From positions 11,419,219 through 11,483,218 of the forward strand of contig JAXIVH010000007.1 of assembly GCA_036785325.1 (NCBI GenBank): 64,000 nt of DNA, read 5' to 3'. The notes below the pieces were generated by a model. That model was not told the DNA's origin. It did no database searches and worked only from the letters and a program-made list of their open reading frames with translations. Position 1 is the first letter of the stretch. Each line of letters opens with the position of its first letter. The translations under genes were made by a program, and so were the position numbers. This DNA comes from Urophycis tenuis. Taxonomy: Eukaryota > Chordata > Actinopteri > Gadiformes > Phycidae. This document shows, in pieces, positions 1 to 12,262 of the stretch.

Positions 1-8
1 AGTGACCC

Positions 9-300
9 ACCTGTGTCACATACAAACAGTAGGGGGCGCAGCCACCATCAGATTCACTCATGGAAACCTGAACACAACGTGGTCGGATAAGTGATATATC
101 CACGGGCATCCCACACATCAGCTGATGCTACCCCCCACCCTCGCAATGTACATTGTCATCCATCATATAGAACACACTTCAATGACAGTATGGCGGCAAT
201 ATCTACAATTAAACAGAATAATATCAACATATGACACAGGAGCCACGAGGAGCGCGACTCACCAGTTAGCCGGTTGAAATCAGACATTGACGTTGTACCC
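9..300 (-). repeat. Inverted LTR-related fragment
   Basis: Bases 9-67 are close to the reverse complement of about 2897-2952, inside the 5' LTR of Gypsy element 1. The match resumes at about 261-285. Between them lie about 190 bases (71-260) absent from the 2.9-kb LTR, so this is a related but different LTR, or an LTR with an insertion, in opposite orientation. The outer end is cut off by the window start. Confidence 0.6.
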
Positions 301-935
301 AGTAATATGTGTAAAATATGATAGAAAATCATCTGTGCAAGATGTATGCTTTTCCTACACGTCCCGTGTCCCATGCTTCAACAGCTCTGGGGCAATGGAG
401 AAATCGCCCCAAGGAGGCGGGTCTGTGTAACTGTTTAGCCAATTACTAATTTAAGATGTGAAAGCATGACATAAAATTTGGCCAATCAGCGTCCTCAAAT
501 CCAAGCCGATATGGACGACTACTTTAACGCCCCAAGCAAGCGAATGCAGGGGCGAGTCAGGGAGAGTCTGTATAGTTGTATACAGTTATATATAGTTGAC
601 TTTAGTATATTTTTAGTCCTAAATTTTCAGTACCTATTAATCTGCTGATTATTTTCTTGATTGTTCAGTATATAAAATGTTTACTGTAATTTCATAGAGC
701 CCAAAGTGACTACAACTTCAATTTCAAATGAAAAAGTGGAAAGCTTGTGTTTGTGCAATATGTTGTTTATGTTTTGTGTTAGAATGCCTCAACTTTTTAA
801 TATTGGCATTAAATAATTATTGACTATTTCACGGAGCACTCGTTTCCTGTAGTTTGTCTTCAATGTATTGGGATGGTTACTGAAATTTACTGAATATGGC
901 ACAGCCCCACCTAGAATATTCTTCACCAGCCGCCA
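301..935. other. No gene recognised; AT-rich transposon-like DNA
   Basis: I see no conserved frame or repeat in this stretch. It lies directly upstream of a hAT transposase tail, so it may be the decayed body or 5' part of that element, but nothing in the sequence proves this. Confidence 0.3.
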
Positions 936-1079
936 CTGGTCCCAGCCACATCTGTTTCGTGCGAGAGAGTATTCAGCACGGCAGGACTGGTTGTGAACAA
1001 ACTGCGGTCTTCCCTAAACCCGGAGAACGTCAACACCCTCATCTGCTTACAGAATTGGCTTAAGAGGGACATGAAATAA
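936..1079 (+). pseudogene. hAT transposase C-terminal dimerisation domain, fragment
   Basis: An open stretch of about 47 codons ends in TAA at 1077-1079. It reads as the hAT C-terminal dimerisation region: SVSCERVFSTAGLVVNK, then a basic/leucine helix and NTLICLQNWLKRD. The SxxCERxFSxAG block is the hallmark of this domain. No upstream catalytic region is legible, so this is a 3' remnant of an autonomous element on the plus strand. It is distinct in sequence from the larger hAT gene at 57.4-59.6 kb, which has PCERIFSKAGEIVSARRNRL at the same place. Confidence 0.8.
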
Positions 1080-1636
1080 TAATCCCAGGAGAGAATGTTC
1101 TATTTCATTTAATTTTGGCATAATTGTTGTGATAAATATTGGTAACGTTAGGGTAATTATTTTATGTTGGTTATTGACCGGTAGGTAACCGTGCAAGTAC
1201 AGAGATTGAGAAGCTTTTGAAAAGCACGGCAGCACAAAATGATGAGATGGTTGTTCTGGTGCTAGCTATCTGTGATTGGAAACATTAGTGGCCGCGTTGA
1301 TGTCGGTTAGTCAAACTTCTATTCCCTTGTCTACTTTCAGGGTTCGAAGGAGACGGAGAGCGAGATGGAGAAGCTTTCGTCAGATTTCAAGAGATACTTC
1401 TTTTTTTTCTGTCAAAAGAAGCCTCAATAAAAATGTTTTGAATGTGATAAACAAAATCTGCATTAGTAATATTCTTTCATTAAGCTAAGTTTTCATTTGA
1501 AAGAAAGGAGATTTCTGAAACAAGATGTCATAGTCTCTTTAGACAGATGAGAAGGCACACAAGGCCAATGCCTGTTATGCTCTGCGGTCAATGGAACGTC
1601 AAAATTCATTGGAATGAACAGGTTTAAAATGAACAA
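1080..1636. other. No gene recognised
   Basis: Short frames only. The stretch starts right after the hAT stop codon and probably contains the 3' untranslated part of that element, but no terminal inverted repeat is visible. Confidence 0.3.
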
Positions 1637-1640
1637 CCAT

Positions 1641-1671
<31 letters not shown>

Positions 1672-1885
1672 CATCATCATCATCATCATCATCATCATAA
1701 TAGCAATAATGCTATTATGACTAGCAATAGAGAGGTAGAGGAAGAGAGAGGCTGAGGGAGGGAGGGAGGGTGTGTGTGTTTGTGTGTGTGTCTGTGTGTG
1801 TGTGTGGCTCCAATTCTGTTTTCCCCTAAACCATGTGACTCTAGATTGTTGATGTTTCAGCTCACTAGGGAGAGGGAGAGGGAGA

Positions 1886-1926
<41 letters not shown>
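1637..1926. repeat. Cluster of microsatellites
   Basis: Four simple repeats follow one another: (CA)n running into (TA)n, then (TCA)n at about 1640-1697, interrupted (TG)n at about 1766-1806, and (GA)n at about 1867-1926. The frames read through the last two are low-complexity and not genes. Confidence 0.9.
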
Positions 1927-1929
<3 letters not shown>

Positions 1930-2083
1930 CAGTTGTACAGCCTCAGAACTATATATATCAGTGGTGATCGGTTACCTTTTACTGTGGTCATGCTGAAGTG
2001 TCAATACCATGTGCGCCCGTAAGGGGGGTATTTATTTTTCAATAAAAAATATAACATGGTTTTTAACTACTATACCAACTCGA

Positions 2084-2465
2084 GGCGGTACGGTGGTGCA
2101 GTGGTTAGCACTGTCGCCTCACAGCAAGAGGGTTCTGGGTTCGAATACACCTGGGACCCGGGACCTTTCTGTGTGGAGTTTGCATGTTCTCCCCGTGCTT
2201 GCGTGGGTTCTCTGCGGGTACTCCGGCTTCCTCCCCCGACATGCAGGTTGGGGATTAGGTTAATTGGTGTCTCTAAATTGACCATAGGTGTGTATGTGAG
2301 TGTGAATGGTTGTATGTCTATATATGTTAGCCCTGTGATAGGCTGGCGACCTGTCCAGGGTGTACCCCGCCTCTCGCCCGTTGCAGCTGGGATTGGCTCC
2401 AGCCCCCCCGCAACCCTCGTAGAGGATAAGCGGTCACGATAATGGATGGATGGATGGATGGATAT
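2084..2465 (+). mobile_element. tRNA-derived SINE (DANA/Mermaid-like) with 8-bp target duplication
   Basis: The head carries pol III internal promoter boxes: an A-box-like GTGGTTAGCACTGTC and a B box GGGTTCGAATAC. The body is the interspersed repeat common in fish (GTGTGGAGTTTGCATGTTCT, then CCTGTCCAGGGTGTACCCCG). The 3' end is a short (ATGG)n tail. The 8-bp target duplication CAACTCGA flanks it at 2076-2083 and 2466-2473. The family name is from memory of related fish repeats; the boundaries come from the sequence. Confidence 0.85.
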
Positions 2466-2726
2466 CAACTCGATTTGACACTCTCATACTCACACTTGCA
2501 CCATGTCACAGTGCGCATGCGCGAAACAAGCTGTCAGCTTTCCAGCTTTTTGCAAGCAAAACGGGACAGATTAGGCACGGATTTAAGACCAAAACAGTAG
2601 AACTAAGGTATTGTATAATTGAACCCACTGCCAGATTAATATTTTCAATTATTTTTATTGAAGGGCTTGAGCATGCACTGCATGCATGCATATGACCGCT
2701 CATCCATGATATATATATATAACAAG

Positions 2727-3042
2727 TGTGTATGTTGTGTTATAGATTCCGCCTCAATTCATTTATTGGTTTAGTTTTACTGTATTACCCGTTGTGGTGT
2801 TTGTTTTTTATTTTGAAAAGTCTTGGGAGTTCGCGCTGTGTCTTTTACGCCGGTTGACACAACGTCCGGTTGTCTGATTTCAACCGGCTAACTGGTTTCC
2901 ATGTGTGAATCTGACGGTGGCTGCGCCCCCTACTGTTTGTATGTGACACAGGAGAGAATAAAAGTGCCTGTGTGGAGATCAACCCTGTGTCCTGCTTCAC
3001 CGTTGTCACACGATGGAGGCTACTAGCATGAGGCCGGTTACA
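2727..3042 (+). mobile_element. 5' LTR of Gypsy element 1 (left edge tentative)
   Basis: A polyadenylation signal AATAAA lies at about 2957. The LTR ends TTACA at 3042, immediately before a tRNA primer site. The left edge is a guess at the first TG before the conserved part. The block at 2870-2960 recurs inverted at the start of the window. No 3' LTR partner is seen downstream because the element is truncated in integrase. Confidence 0.6.
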
Positions 3043-3043
3043 G

Positions 3044-3060
3044 TGGTGCCGTGACCCGGA
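3044..3060 (+). promoter_or_regulatory. Primer binding site of Gypsy element 1
   Basis: TGGTGCCGTGACCCGGA begins one base after the LTR end. It starts with TGG, as expected for a sequence complementary to a tRNA 3' CCA end. I do not assign the tRNA species. Confidence 0.6.
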
Positions 3061-3302
3061 TCGTCGCTGCTCTTCAGCATCATCATCGCAAGAGTGGTGG
3101 ACTGACGCCGTTCGGTCACAGGAGGTTGTACAATAGAAAGGAGAAAAAAAAAAAAACACAACGCAGATAAGAAGTAGGACTCTTAAAGGGATACTATAGA
3201 TCATTTTAATTTGATCTCCAGGTGTGGTAATATTCAGGAAACATTGTTGTGATACGTGGTTTATTTATTTGATTATTATCATTGATCTTGGAATATATCC
3301 AA

Positions 3303-4108
3303 ATGAGTGTTTCAATTGACATGGACGGCAACAGTAGCCCAAGTGATGGTGTCGGCTGGGACAGAGAGCTCGATGAGAGTGGTGGGGCTCCTCAGGGTTG
3401 TAGGGGCGTGTCTACATATGATGTGGGGACGCCAGCCTTTTGTTCAACGTGCGCTATAGACCAGTTGCCAACCGGTAATCCACCAACATTGTCATGTGTT
3501 CCAAACGCAGGGGACCCGGCCATGGGTGTGTTGACTTCAAATATTGCGCAGCAAGTAGGCCAGGGAATCAGAGACCAGTTGAGCGGTGCGGGGGTTGGAG
3601 GAGCTAGTGGCGCCCGGGTGCAATATGGGGCGGACCAAACAGCCGGTGAGCCCACCTATGTTAACCTGACTGGCGCTCGGTTGGTCATGCAGGCGGATGT
3701 GAAAGAACCACCCGTGTTCCGGGGAGATGGGTCAGATAAATTCACAGTTGATGATTGGCAGGAGATGATGGAGGTATATCTCCAGAGACGAGCAGTACCC
3801 TTGTCCAAGCAGCACACTGAAGTAATGTGCAGGTTGATGGGTAAAGCTAGGGATGCTGTAAAAATAACCCTGCGGAGCAGCGTGGGGTTACAAACACAAA
3901 GCGACCCGAAATTAATTTTTAATGTGCTTAAGTGACATTTCGGCGGGTACTCATCATCCGCTATGCCTATGGCCGATTTTTACAACACAATTCCGGTTGC
4001 CAGCGAAACTCCAATGGCTTACTGGTTGAGATTGAACAAAGCAGCTGATGCTGCCGCACAGGCTCTTGAGTGATCGGGCCGACGTACTCACGACCCATGT
4101 CAGGAGTT
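3303..4108 (+). pseudogene. Gypsy element 1 gag, N-terminal part (broken)
   Basis: The frame opens at ATG 3303 (MSVSIDMDGNSS) and runs to a TGA at 3933. The capsid-like reading continues past it in the same frame (HFGGYSSSAMPMADFY, then a YWLRLNKAAD block) to a second stop near 4075. Both stops fall in the capsid region and no intact gag can be made. The last legible codons before the nested insertion are QELP; the matching downstream codons, MMFVKY, resume at 14511. The intact gag would encode the capsid and nucleocapsid of a Ty3/Gypsy retrotransposon. Confidence 0.75.
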
Positions 4109-4114
4109 ACCAAT
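4109..4114. repeat. Target-site duplication ACCAAT, left copy
   Basis: ACCAAT at 4109-4114 is repeated at 14508-14513. Removing everything from 4115 to 14513 restores an uninterrupted gag reading across the join, QELP followed by MMFVKY. The pair therefore brackets the original insertion of the minus-strand L2 LINE. Confidence 0.8.
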
Positions 4115-4123
4115 AATAATAAT

Positions 4124-4661
4124 AACTAGAGTTCAAAAATTCCCTCGAGGGAAATTTTGATAGTGCACGGGTGATGCTACCAGAGTGTGAACCTGTATCA
4201 GAGTCACAGCCGTTTTAGTAATGGTGCTGATCCCAAAAACAGCAGTCAACAAACTGAACGTCATGAAACAGTGAAATGTAAGGAACCCAACATGTCCTGA
4301 ACATTCGCCTCCAAACCCTATCTAATAGCAATAACATGTAATGAAACAGAATGCCAGAATGTCGCAATGCATTCTGGGAAACACTCTACACAAAACACTA
4401 ACCCAACACGTTACAAAACACGCTACTATCCACGATTTCCTCAGGCAAGTACAACAACTTGAACTGATAATACAAGAAAACACAAAAGCATTAACCTAAT
4501 TTACACAAAATAGAAACAACATTTAATTTGATTTGTGTCCGATGACGAGAGAGACGCTAGATGGTAACCATGGCAACGGAGACTCGATATCTCACAGTTT
4601 ATTTATCAACGACAAGACAGACAGATCTCACTGCCCATCACTGATCAACTGCTGCGGTCGG

Positions 4662-4731
<70 letters not shown>

Positions 4732-5222
4732 ACTCAATGTTATGAATTAAAATGACAGTTTTGCAAGCACCCAGACACGCGCGATATGTCTACAGAGACG
4801 TTGAGGTTAGGGTTAGTGTTAGGTTTACTTTACATTCACATTTAATTTGATTTGTGTCCGATGACGAGAGAGAGACGGAGAGATAGAGCACTTTGGTAGA
4901 GAGACGTACAATAACAGAGAGCGAGCGCCGGTCTCGATAAAGCCGTTAATCAGCAAAACGAATCGTTATTTCCCGATAGTTTCACAGCGGTTACATTCAG
5001 CAGGTAGACACGGCTGAACTGCACCGCCGTTAATCAGCGAAATGAATCGTTATTTCCCGATAGTTTCACAGCGGTTACATTCAGCAGGTAGACACGGCTT
5101 ATTTCCCGATAGTTTCACAGCGGTTACATTCAGCAGGTAGACACGGCTGAACTGCACCTATCTGAATCACATTATCCAATGAAAAGTATTAGAGCTCTGT
5201 GCGTGTGCAAGACATCGCGTGC

Positions 5223-5290
<68 letters not shown>

Positions 5291-6325
5291 CGCGCGATCG
5301 ATACAGGTCACTCACCCACACACGCAAGCACGCGAGGAAAACACAACACGGCACTTCCCGCTTTTCAGCTGGGCCAAACCATTAGAACACCAGGCCCCCC
5401 CTGGAGTTTGCATTGTCATGGTACGGACTACCAGTAACGAACCCATAACAAAGCCATTTCTGCCTCGGCACTGGTCTCACATTTGGGCTTATTCTGACAA
5501 AACGGTAGCTCCTATCAGAAAAAAAGCAAGACCATCATCGCCGTAAGGACTTCCCGAACGATTTCGTGTTTCTACAATGTTTCTAGAGTAAATATTTCGG
5601 AGACACTCGCAAGTTTAAAACAGGGGTCCGTTCTGCTTTTCTCTGAAAATATTTGAAATATTTGTATTGGAGTCAATGAGGAGAAGACACCGACTGGCCG
5701 CACTTAGAGGCTGCTAATTCGAATTCTGTAAATCTCTCCGATTTTTTAAACACATTGTGAGAGACAGAACACGTATGTCTACAAAGTTGGAAAAAAATCA
5801 TGTGTGTACATTGTAAACTGTGGCCAGGAGCAGCGTGGAAAGAGATTTATTTTTTTATTTTTCTGGAGCTCTCTCCACTCTAGCTACACTCTAACCCTAA
5901 TAAGGGCATGCAATACACACCCATTGTAATCTCATCATTTCTCCAAAAATGATCATGGTCATTGAACAGTGATTGATCAAAAAGTATATGACCTATCAAA
6001 ATATGGAAATATACATAAAATACACAAGACTTGTGTCTACTGTTTAAAGTTGAAATGGAGTCTCTAGGTCAAAGTATGCAGGAGCAGCAGACAGCAGTAA
6101 AAGTATTTATTTTTTGACCTCCTCCCATGCATTGTCTATGGGAAAATATTCACAGTTTTTTGCAAATAACTTCATGAAAAATTAATATTTTTTAAATTTG
6201 TATTGAAGCACACCGATCCCGATGAAGACGCACATTTTGATATATCATTTGTCCTACAACTCTTCGAGTTGTAGGACTAGTAGCGAATCAAAAAAGCGAG
6301 GAAGAGGAATAATAATAAAAAGAAT
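4124..6325 (+). repeat. Array unit 1
   Basis: Complete unit. It contains two GT microsatellites (4665-4730 and 5225-5287) and three copies (two full, one partial) of an 84-bp minisatellite. There is a telomere-like GGTTAGGGTTAG run at about 4805. The 3' hairpin is at 6251-6277. Near 4388 it has about 14 extra bases relative to the other units. Confidence 0.8.
4942..5155. repeat. 84-bp minisatellite inside array unit 1
   Basis: GCCGTTAATCAGC begins copies at 4942 and 5026 (period 84), and a partial third copy joins at about 5099. Unit 2 holds two copies (from about 7075), unit 3 one (about 9310), and unit 4 two (about 10868). Copy number varies from unit to unit. Confidence 0.85.
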
Positions 6326-7264
6326 AACTAGAGTTCAAAAATTCCCTCGAGGGAAATTTTGATAGTGCACGGGTGACGCTACCGGAGTGTGAAACTCTAT
6401 CAGAGTCACAGCCGTTTGAGTAATGGTGCTGATCCCAAAAACAGCAATCAACAAACTGAACGTCATGAAACAGTGAAATGTAAGGAACCCAACATGTCCT
6501 GAACATTCGCCTCCAAACCCTATCTAATAGCAATAACATGTAATGAAACAGAATGCCAGAATGTCGCAATGCATTCTGGGAAACACTCCCCCAACACCTT
6601 ACAAAACACGCTACTATCCACGATTTCCTCAGGCAAGTACAACAACTTGAACTGATAATACAAGAAAACACAAAAGCATTAACCTAATTTACACAAAATA
6701 GAAACAACATTTAATTTGGTTTGTGTCCGATGACGAGAGAGACGCTAGATGGTAACCATGGCAACGGAGACTCGATATCTCACAATTTATTTATCAACGA
6801 CAAGACAGATCTCACTGCCCATCACTGATCAACTGCTGCGGTCGGGACGTGTGTGTGTGTGGCACTCAATGTTATGAATTAAAATGACAGTTTTGCAAGC
6901 ACCCACACACGCGCGGTGTCTACAGAGACGTTGAGGTTAGGGTTAGTGTTAGGTTTACTTTACATTCACATTTAATTTGATTTGTGTCCGATGACGAGAG
7001 AGAGACGGAGAGAGATAGAGCACTTTGGTAGAGAGACGTACAATAACAGAGAGCGAGCGCCGGTCTCGATAAAGCCGTTAATCAGCGAAACGAATCGTTA
7101 TTTCCCAATAGTTTCACAGCGGTTACATTCAGCAGGTAGACACGGCTGAACTGCACCGCCGTTAATCAGCGAAATGAATCGTTATTTCCCGATAGTTTCA
7201 CAGCGGTTACATTCAGCAGGTAGACACGGCTGAACTGCACCTCTGTGCGTCTGCAAGACATCGC

Positions 7265-7316
<52 letters not shown>

Positions 7317-8527
7317 TGCGCGCGATCGATACAGGTCACTCACCCACACACGCAAGCACGCGAGGTAAACACAACACAGCACTTCCCGCTTTTCAGCTGG
7401 GCCAAACCATTAGAACACCAGCCCCCCCCCCCACCCCCTGGAGTTTGCATTGTCATGGTACGGACTACCAGTAACGAACCCATAACAAGGCCATTTTCTG
7501 CCTCGGCACTGGTCTCACATTTGGGCTTATTCTGACAAAACGGTAGCTCCTATCAGAAAAAAAGCAAGACCACCATCGCCGTAAGGACTTCCCGAACGAT
7601 TTCGTGTTTCTACAATGTTTCTAGAGTAAATATTTCGGAGACACTCGCAAGTTTAAAACAGGGGTCCGTTCTGCTTTTCTCTGAAAATATTTGAAATAGT
7701 TGTATTGGAGTCAATGAGGAGAAGACACCGACTGGCCGCACTTAGAGGCTGCTAATTCGAATTCTGTAAATCGCTCCGATTTTTTAAACACATTGTGAGA
7801 GACAGAACACGTATGTCTACAAAGTTGGAAAAAATCACGTGTGTACATTGTAAACTGTTGCCAGGAGCAGCGTGGAAAGAGATTTATTTTTTATTTTTCT
7901 GGGGCTCTCTCTTGCTCTAGCCGCACTCTAACCCTAATAAGGGCATGCAATACACACTCATTGTAATCTCATCATTTCTCCAAAAATGATCATGGTCATT
8001 GAACAGTGATTGAACAAAAAGTATATGACCTATCAAAACATGGAAATATACATAAAATACACAAGACTTGTGTCTACTGGTTAAAGTTGAAATGGAGTCT
8101 CTGGGTGAATGTATGCAGGAGCTGCAGACAGCAGTAGGCAGCACCAAAAGTCTTTATTTTTTTACCTCCTCCCATGCATTCTCTATGGGAAAATATTCAC
8201 AGTTTTTTGCAAATAACTTCGTGAAAAATTAATATTATTATAATTTGTAAAGAAGCACACCGATCCCGATGAAGATGCACATTTTGATATATCATTTGTC
8301 CTACAACTCTTCGAGTTGTAGGACTAGATACACATCAAAAAACGCGAGGAAGAGGAATAATAAGAAAAAATCCACAGTAGAACAATAGTGCTCGGGGCTT
8401 TGCTCCGTGCACTAATAATCTTAAGAAAAAATCCACAGGATAACAATAGTGCTCGGGGCGAAGCCCCGAGCACTGGCTCCACAGCTTTGCTGTAGGGCCA
8501 GTGCTCGGTGCGTTTGCCCCGTGCACT
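6326..8527 (+). repeat. Array unit 2
   Basis: Complete unit with hairpin at 8298-8324. After it come two 3' tails in a row (8363-8413 and 8414-8527). The first ends GTGCACTAATA and the second ends GTGCACTAA, as if a 3' end had been copied twice. GT repeat at 7268-7313. Confidence 0.8.
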
Positions 8528-9051
8528 AACTAGAGTTCAAAAGTTCCCTCGAGGGAAATTTTGATAGTGCACGGCTGATGCTCCCAGAGTGTGAACCTCT
8601 ATCAGAGTCACAGCCGTTTGAGCAATGGTGCTGATCCCAAAAACAGCAGTCAACAAACTGAACGTCATGAAACAGTGAAATGTAAGGAACCCAACATGTC
8701 CCGAACATTCGCCTCCAAACCCTATCTAATAGCAATAACGTGTAATGAAACAGAATGCCAGAATGTCGCAATGCATTCTGGGAGACACTCCCCCAACACG
8801 TTACAAAACACGCTACTATCCACGATTTTCTCAGGCAAGTACAACAACTTGAACTGATAATACAAGAAAACACAAAAGCATTAACCTAATTTACACAAAA
8901 TAGAAACAACATTTAATTTGATTTGTGTCCGATGACGAGAGAGACGCTAGATGGTAACCATGGCAACGGAGACTCGATATCTCACAGTTTATTTATCAAC
9001 GACAAGGCAGACAGATCTCACTGCCCATCACTGATCAACTGCTGCGGTCGG

Positions 9052-9105
<54 letters not shown>

Positions 9106-9492
9106 GAATTAAAATGACAGTTTTGCAAGCACCCACACACGCAAGCACGCACAATGTCGACAGAGACGTTGCGGTTAGGGTTAGTGTTAGGTTTACTTTA
9201 CATTCACATTTAATTTCATTTGTGTCCGATGACGAGAGAGAGACGGAGAGAGATAGAGCACTTTGGTAGAGAGACATACAATAACAGAGAGCGAGCGCCG
9301 GTCTCGATAAAGTCGTTAATCAGCGAAATGAAACGTTATTTCCCGATTGTTTCACAGCGGTTACATTCAGCAGATAGACAGGGCCATGAACTGCACCTAT
9401 CTTAATCACATTATCCAATGAAAAGTATTAGAGCTCTGTGCGTGATCATAGCCAGGATATCGCGTCTACAACCAGTTCTCCCAGCAGCAGCG

Positions 9493-9560
<68 letters not shown>

Positions 9561-10103
9561 AGGTGCTGCGCGCGATCGATACAATGTTATTATTTAAATT
9601 GACAGTTAGACCCACACACGCGCGCGATGACGACAGAGACGAGGAGGAGAGGAATAGAGGAAAACAGCCATTTTCTGCCTCGGCACTGGTCTCACATTTG
9701 GGCTTATTCTGACAAAACGGCAGCTCCTACCAGAAAAACAGCAAGACCATCATCGCCGATAGGACTTCCCGAACGATTTGGTGTTTCTAAAATGTTTCTA
9801 GAGTAAATATTTCGGAGACACTCGCAAGTTTAAAACAGGGGTCCGTTCTGCTTTTCTCTGAAAATATTTGTATTGGAGTCAATAAGGAGAAGACACCAAC
9901 TGGCCGCACTTAGAGGCTGCTAATTCGAATTCTGTAAATCTCTCCGATTTTTTAAACACATTGTGAGTGACAGAACACCTATGTCTACAAAGTTGGAAAA
10001 AATCACGTGTGTACATTGTAAACTGTGGCCAGGAGCAGCGTGGAAAGACATTATTTTTTTCATTTTTGTGGGGCTCTCTCCACTCTAGCTACACTGTAAC
10101 CCT
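8528..10103 (+). repeat. Array unit 3, 3'-truncated and internally different
   Basis: The unit stops at CCCTAA, where the others continue CCCTAATAAGGGCATG, and unit 4 begins directly. About 600 bases including the 3' hairpin are missing. The stretch 9440-9660 is replaced by a different version around a GT repeat at 9493-9559. Confidence 0.8.
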
Positions 10104-11095
10104 AACTAGAGTTCAAAAATTCCCTCGAGGGAAATTTTGATAGTGCACGGGTGACGCTATCGGAGTGTGAAGCTCTATCAGAGTCACAGCCGTTTGAGTA
10201 ATGGTGCTGATCCCCAAAACAGCAGTCAACAAACTGAACGTCATGAAACAGTGAAATGTAAGGAACCCAACATGTCCTGAACATTCGCCTCCAAACCCTA
10301 TCTAATAGCAATAACATGTAATGAAACAGAATGCCAGAATGTCGCAATGCATTCTGGGAAACACTCCCCCAACACGTTACAAAACACGCTACTATCCACG
10401 ATTTCCTCAGGCAGGTACTACAACTTGAACTGATAATACAAGAAAACACAAAAGCATTAACCTAATTTACACAAAATAGAAACAACATTTAATTTGATTT
10501 GTGTCCGATGACGAGAGAGACGCTAGATGGTAACCATGGCAACGGAGACTCGATATCTCACAGTTTATTTATCAACGACAAGACAGACAGATCTCACTGC
10601 CCATCACTGATCAACTGCTGCGGTCGCGACGTGTGTGTGTGTGTGTGTCACTCAATGTTATGAATTAAAATGACAGTTTTGCAAGCACCCACACACGCAA
10701 GCACGCGCAATGTCTACAGAGACGTTGAGGTTAGGGTTAGTGTTAGGTTTACTTTACATTCACATTTAATTTGATTTGTGTCCGATGACGAGAGAGAGAC
10801 GGAGAGAGATAGAGCACTTTGGTAGAGAGACGTACAATAACAGAGAGCGAGCGCCGATCTCGATAAAGCCGTTAATCAGCGAAATGAATCGTTATTTCCC
10901 GATAGTTTCACAGCGGTTACATTCAGCAGGTAGACACGGCTGAACTGCACCGCCGTTAATCAGCGAAATTAATCGTTATTTCCCGATAGTTTCACAGCGG
11001 TTACATTCAGCAGGTAGACACGGCTGAACTGCACCTATCTGAATCGCATTATCCAATGAAAAGTATTAGAGCTCTGTGCGAGAGCAAGACATCGC

Positions 11096-11148
<53 letters not shown>

Positions 11149-12262
11149 CTGCGCGCGATCGATACAGGTCACTCACCCACACACGCAAGCACGCGAGGAA
11201 AACACAACACAGCACTTCCCGCTTTTCAGCTGGGCCAAACCATTAGAACACCAGCCCCCCCCCCCCTGGAGTTTGCATTGTTATGGTACGGACTACCAGT
11301 AACGAACCCATAACAAATCCATCTTCTGCCTCGGCGCTGGTCTCACATTTGGGCTTATTCTGACAAAACGGTAGCTCCTATCAGAAAAAAAAGCAAGACC
11401 ATCATCGCCGTAACGACTTCCCGAACGATTTGGTGTTTCTACAATGTTTCTAGAGTAAATATTTCGGAGACAATCGCAAGTTTAAAACAGAGGTCCGTTC
11501 TGCTTTTCTCTGAAAATATTTGTATTGGAGTCAATGAGGCGCAGACACAGACTGGCCGCACTTAGAGGCTGCTAATTCGAATTCTGTAAATCGCTCCGAT
11601 TTTTTGAGCACATTGTGAGAGACAGAACACGTATGTCTACAAAGTTGGAAAAAATCACGTGTGTACATTGTAAACTGTGGCCAGGAGCAGCGTGGAGAGA
11701 GATTTTTTTTTTAGTTTTCTGGGTCTCTCTCCACCTCTAGCTACACTCTAACCCTAATAAGGGCACGCAATACACACCCATTGTAATCTCATCATTTCTC
11801 CAAAAATGATCATGGTCATTGGACAGTGATTGATCAAAAAGTATATGACCTTTCAAAACATGGATGAAATATACATCAAATACACAAGACTTGTGTCTAC
11901 TGTTTAAAGTTGAAATGGCGTCTCTAGGTGAAAGTATGCAGGAGCTGCAGACAGCAGTAGGCAGCACCAAAAGTCTTTATTTTTTGACCTCCTCCCATGC
12001 ATTCTCTATGGGAAAATATTCACAGTTTTTTGCAAATAACGTCGTGAAAAATTAATATTATTATGAGAAAAGTAATAGCACACCAATCCCGATGAAGACG
12101 CACATTTTGATGTATCATTTGTCCTACAACTCTTTGAGTTGTAGGACTAGTTTTGAATCAAAAAAAGCGAGGAAGAGGAATAATAAAGATAAAGATAAAG
12201 ATAAAGATAAGAAAAAATCCACAGGATAACAATAGTGCTCGGGGCTTTGCCCCGTGCACTAA
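10104..12262 (+). repeat. Array unit 4
   Basis: Complete unit with a GT repeat at about 11099-11143 and the 3' hairpin at 12121-12147 (loop variant TTT). A (GATAAA)n run follows at about 12184-12210, then a 3' tail ending GTGCACTAA. Confidence 0.8.

Noticed and set aside
2056..2468. Proteins of about 130 codons on both strands
   Set aside because: They lie wholly in the SINE, which is non-coding.
3392..3655. 87-codon minus-strand frame
   Set aside because: Antisense shadow of Gypsy element 1 gag.
4533..11313. Many frames reading CVCVCV or HTHTHT
   Set aside because: They are translations of GT/CA microsatellites and stop at their edges; no protein signal beyond the repeat.
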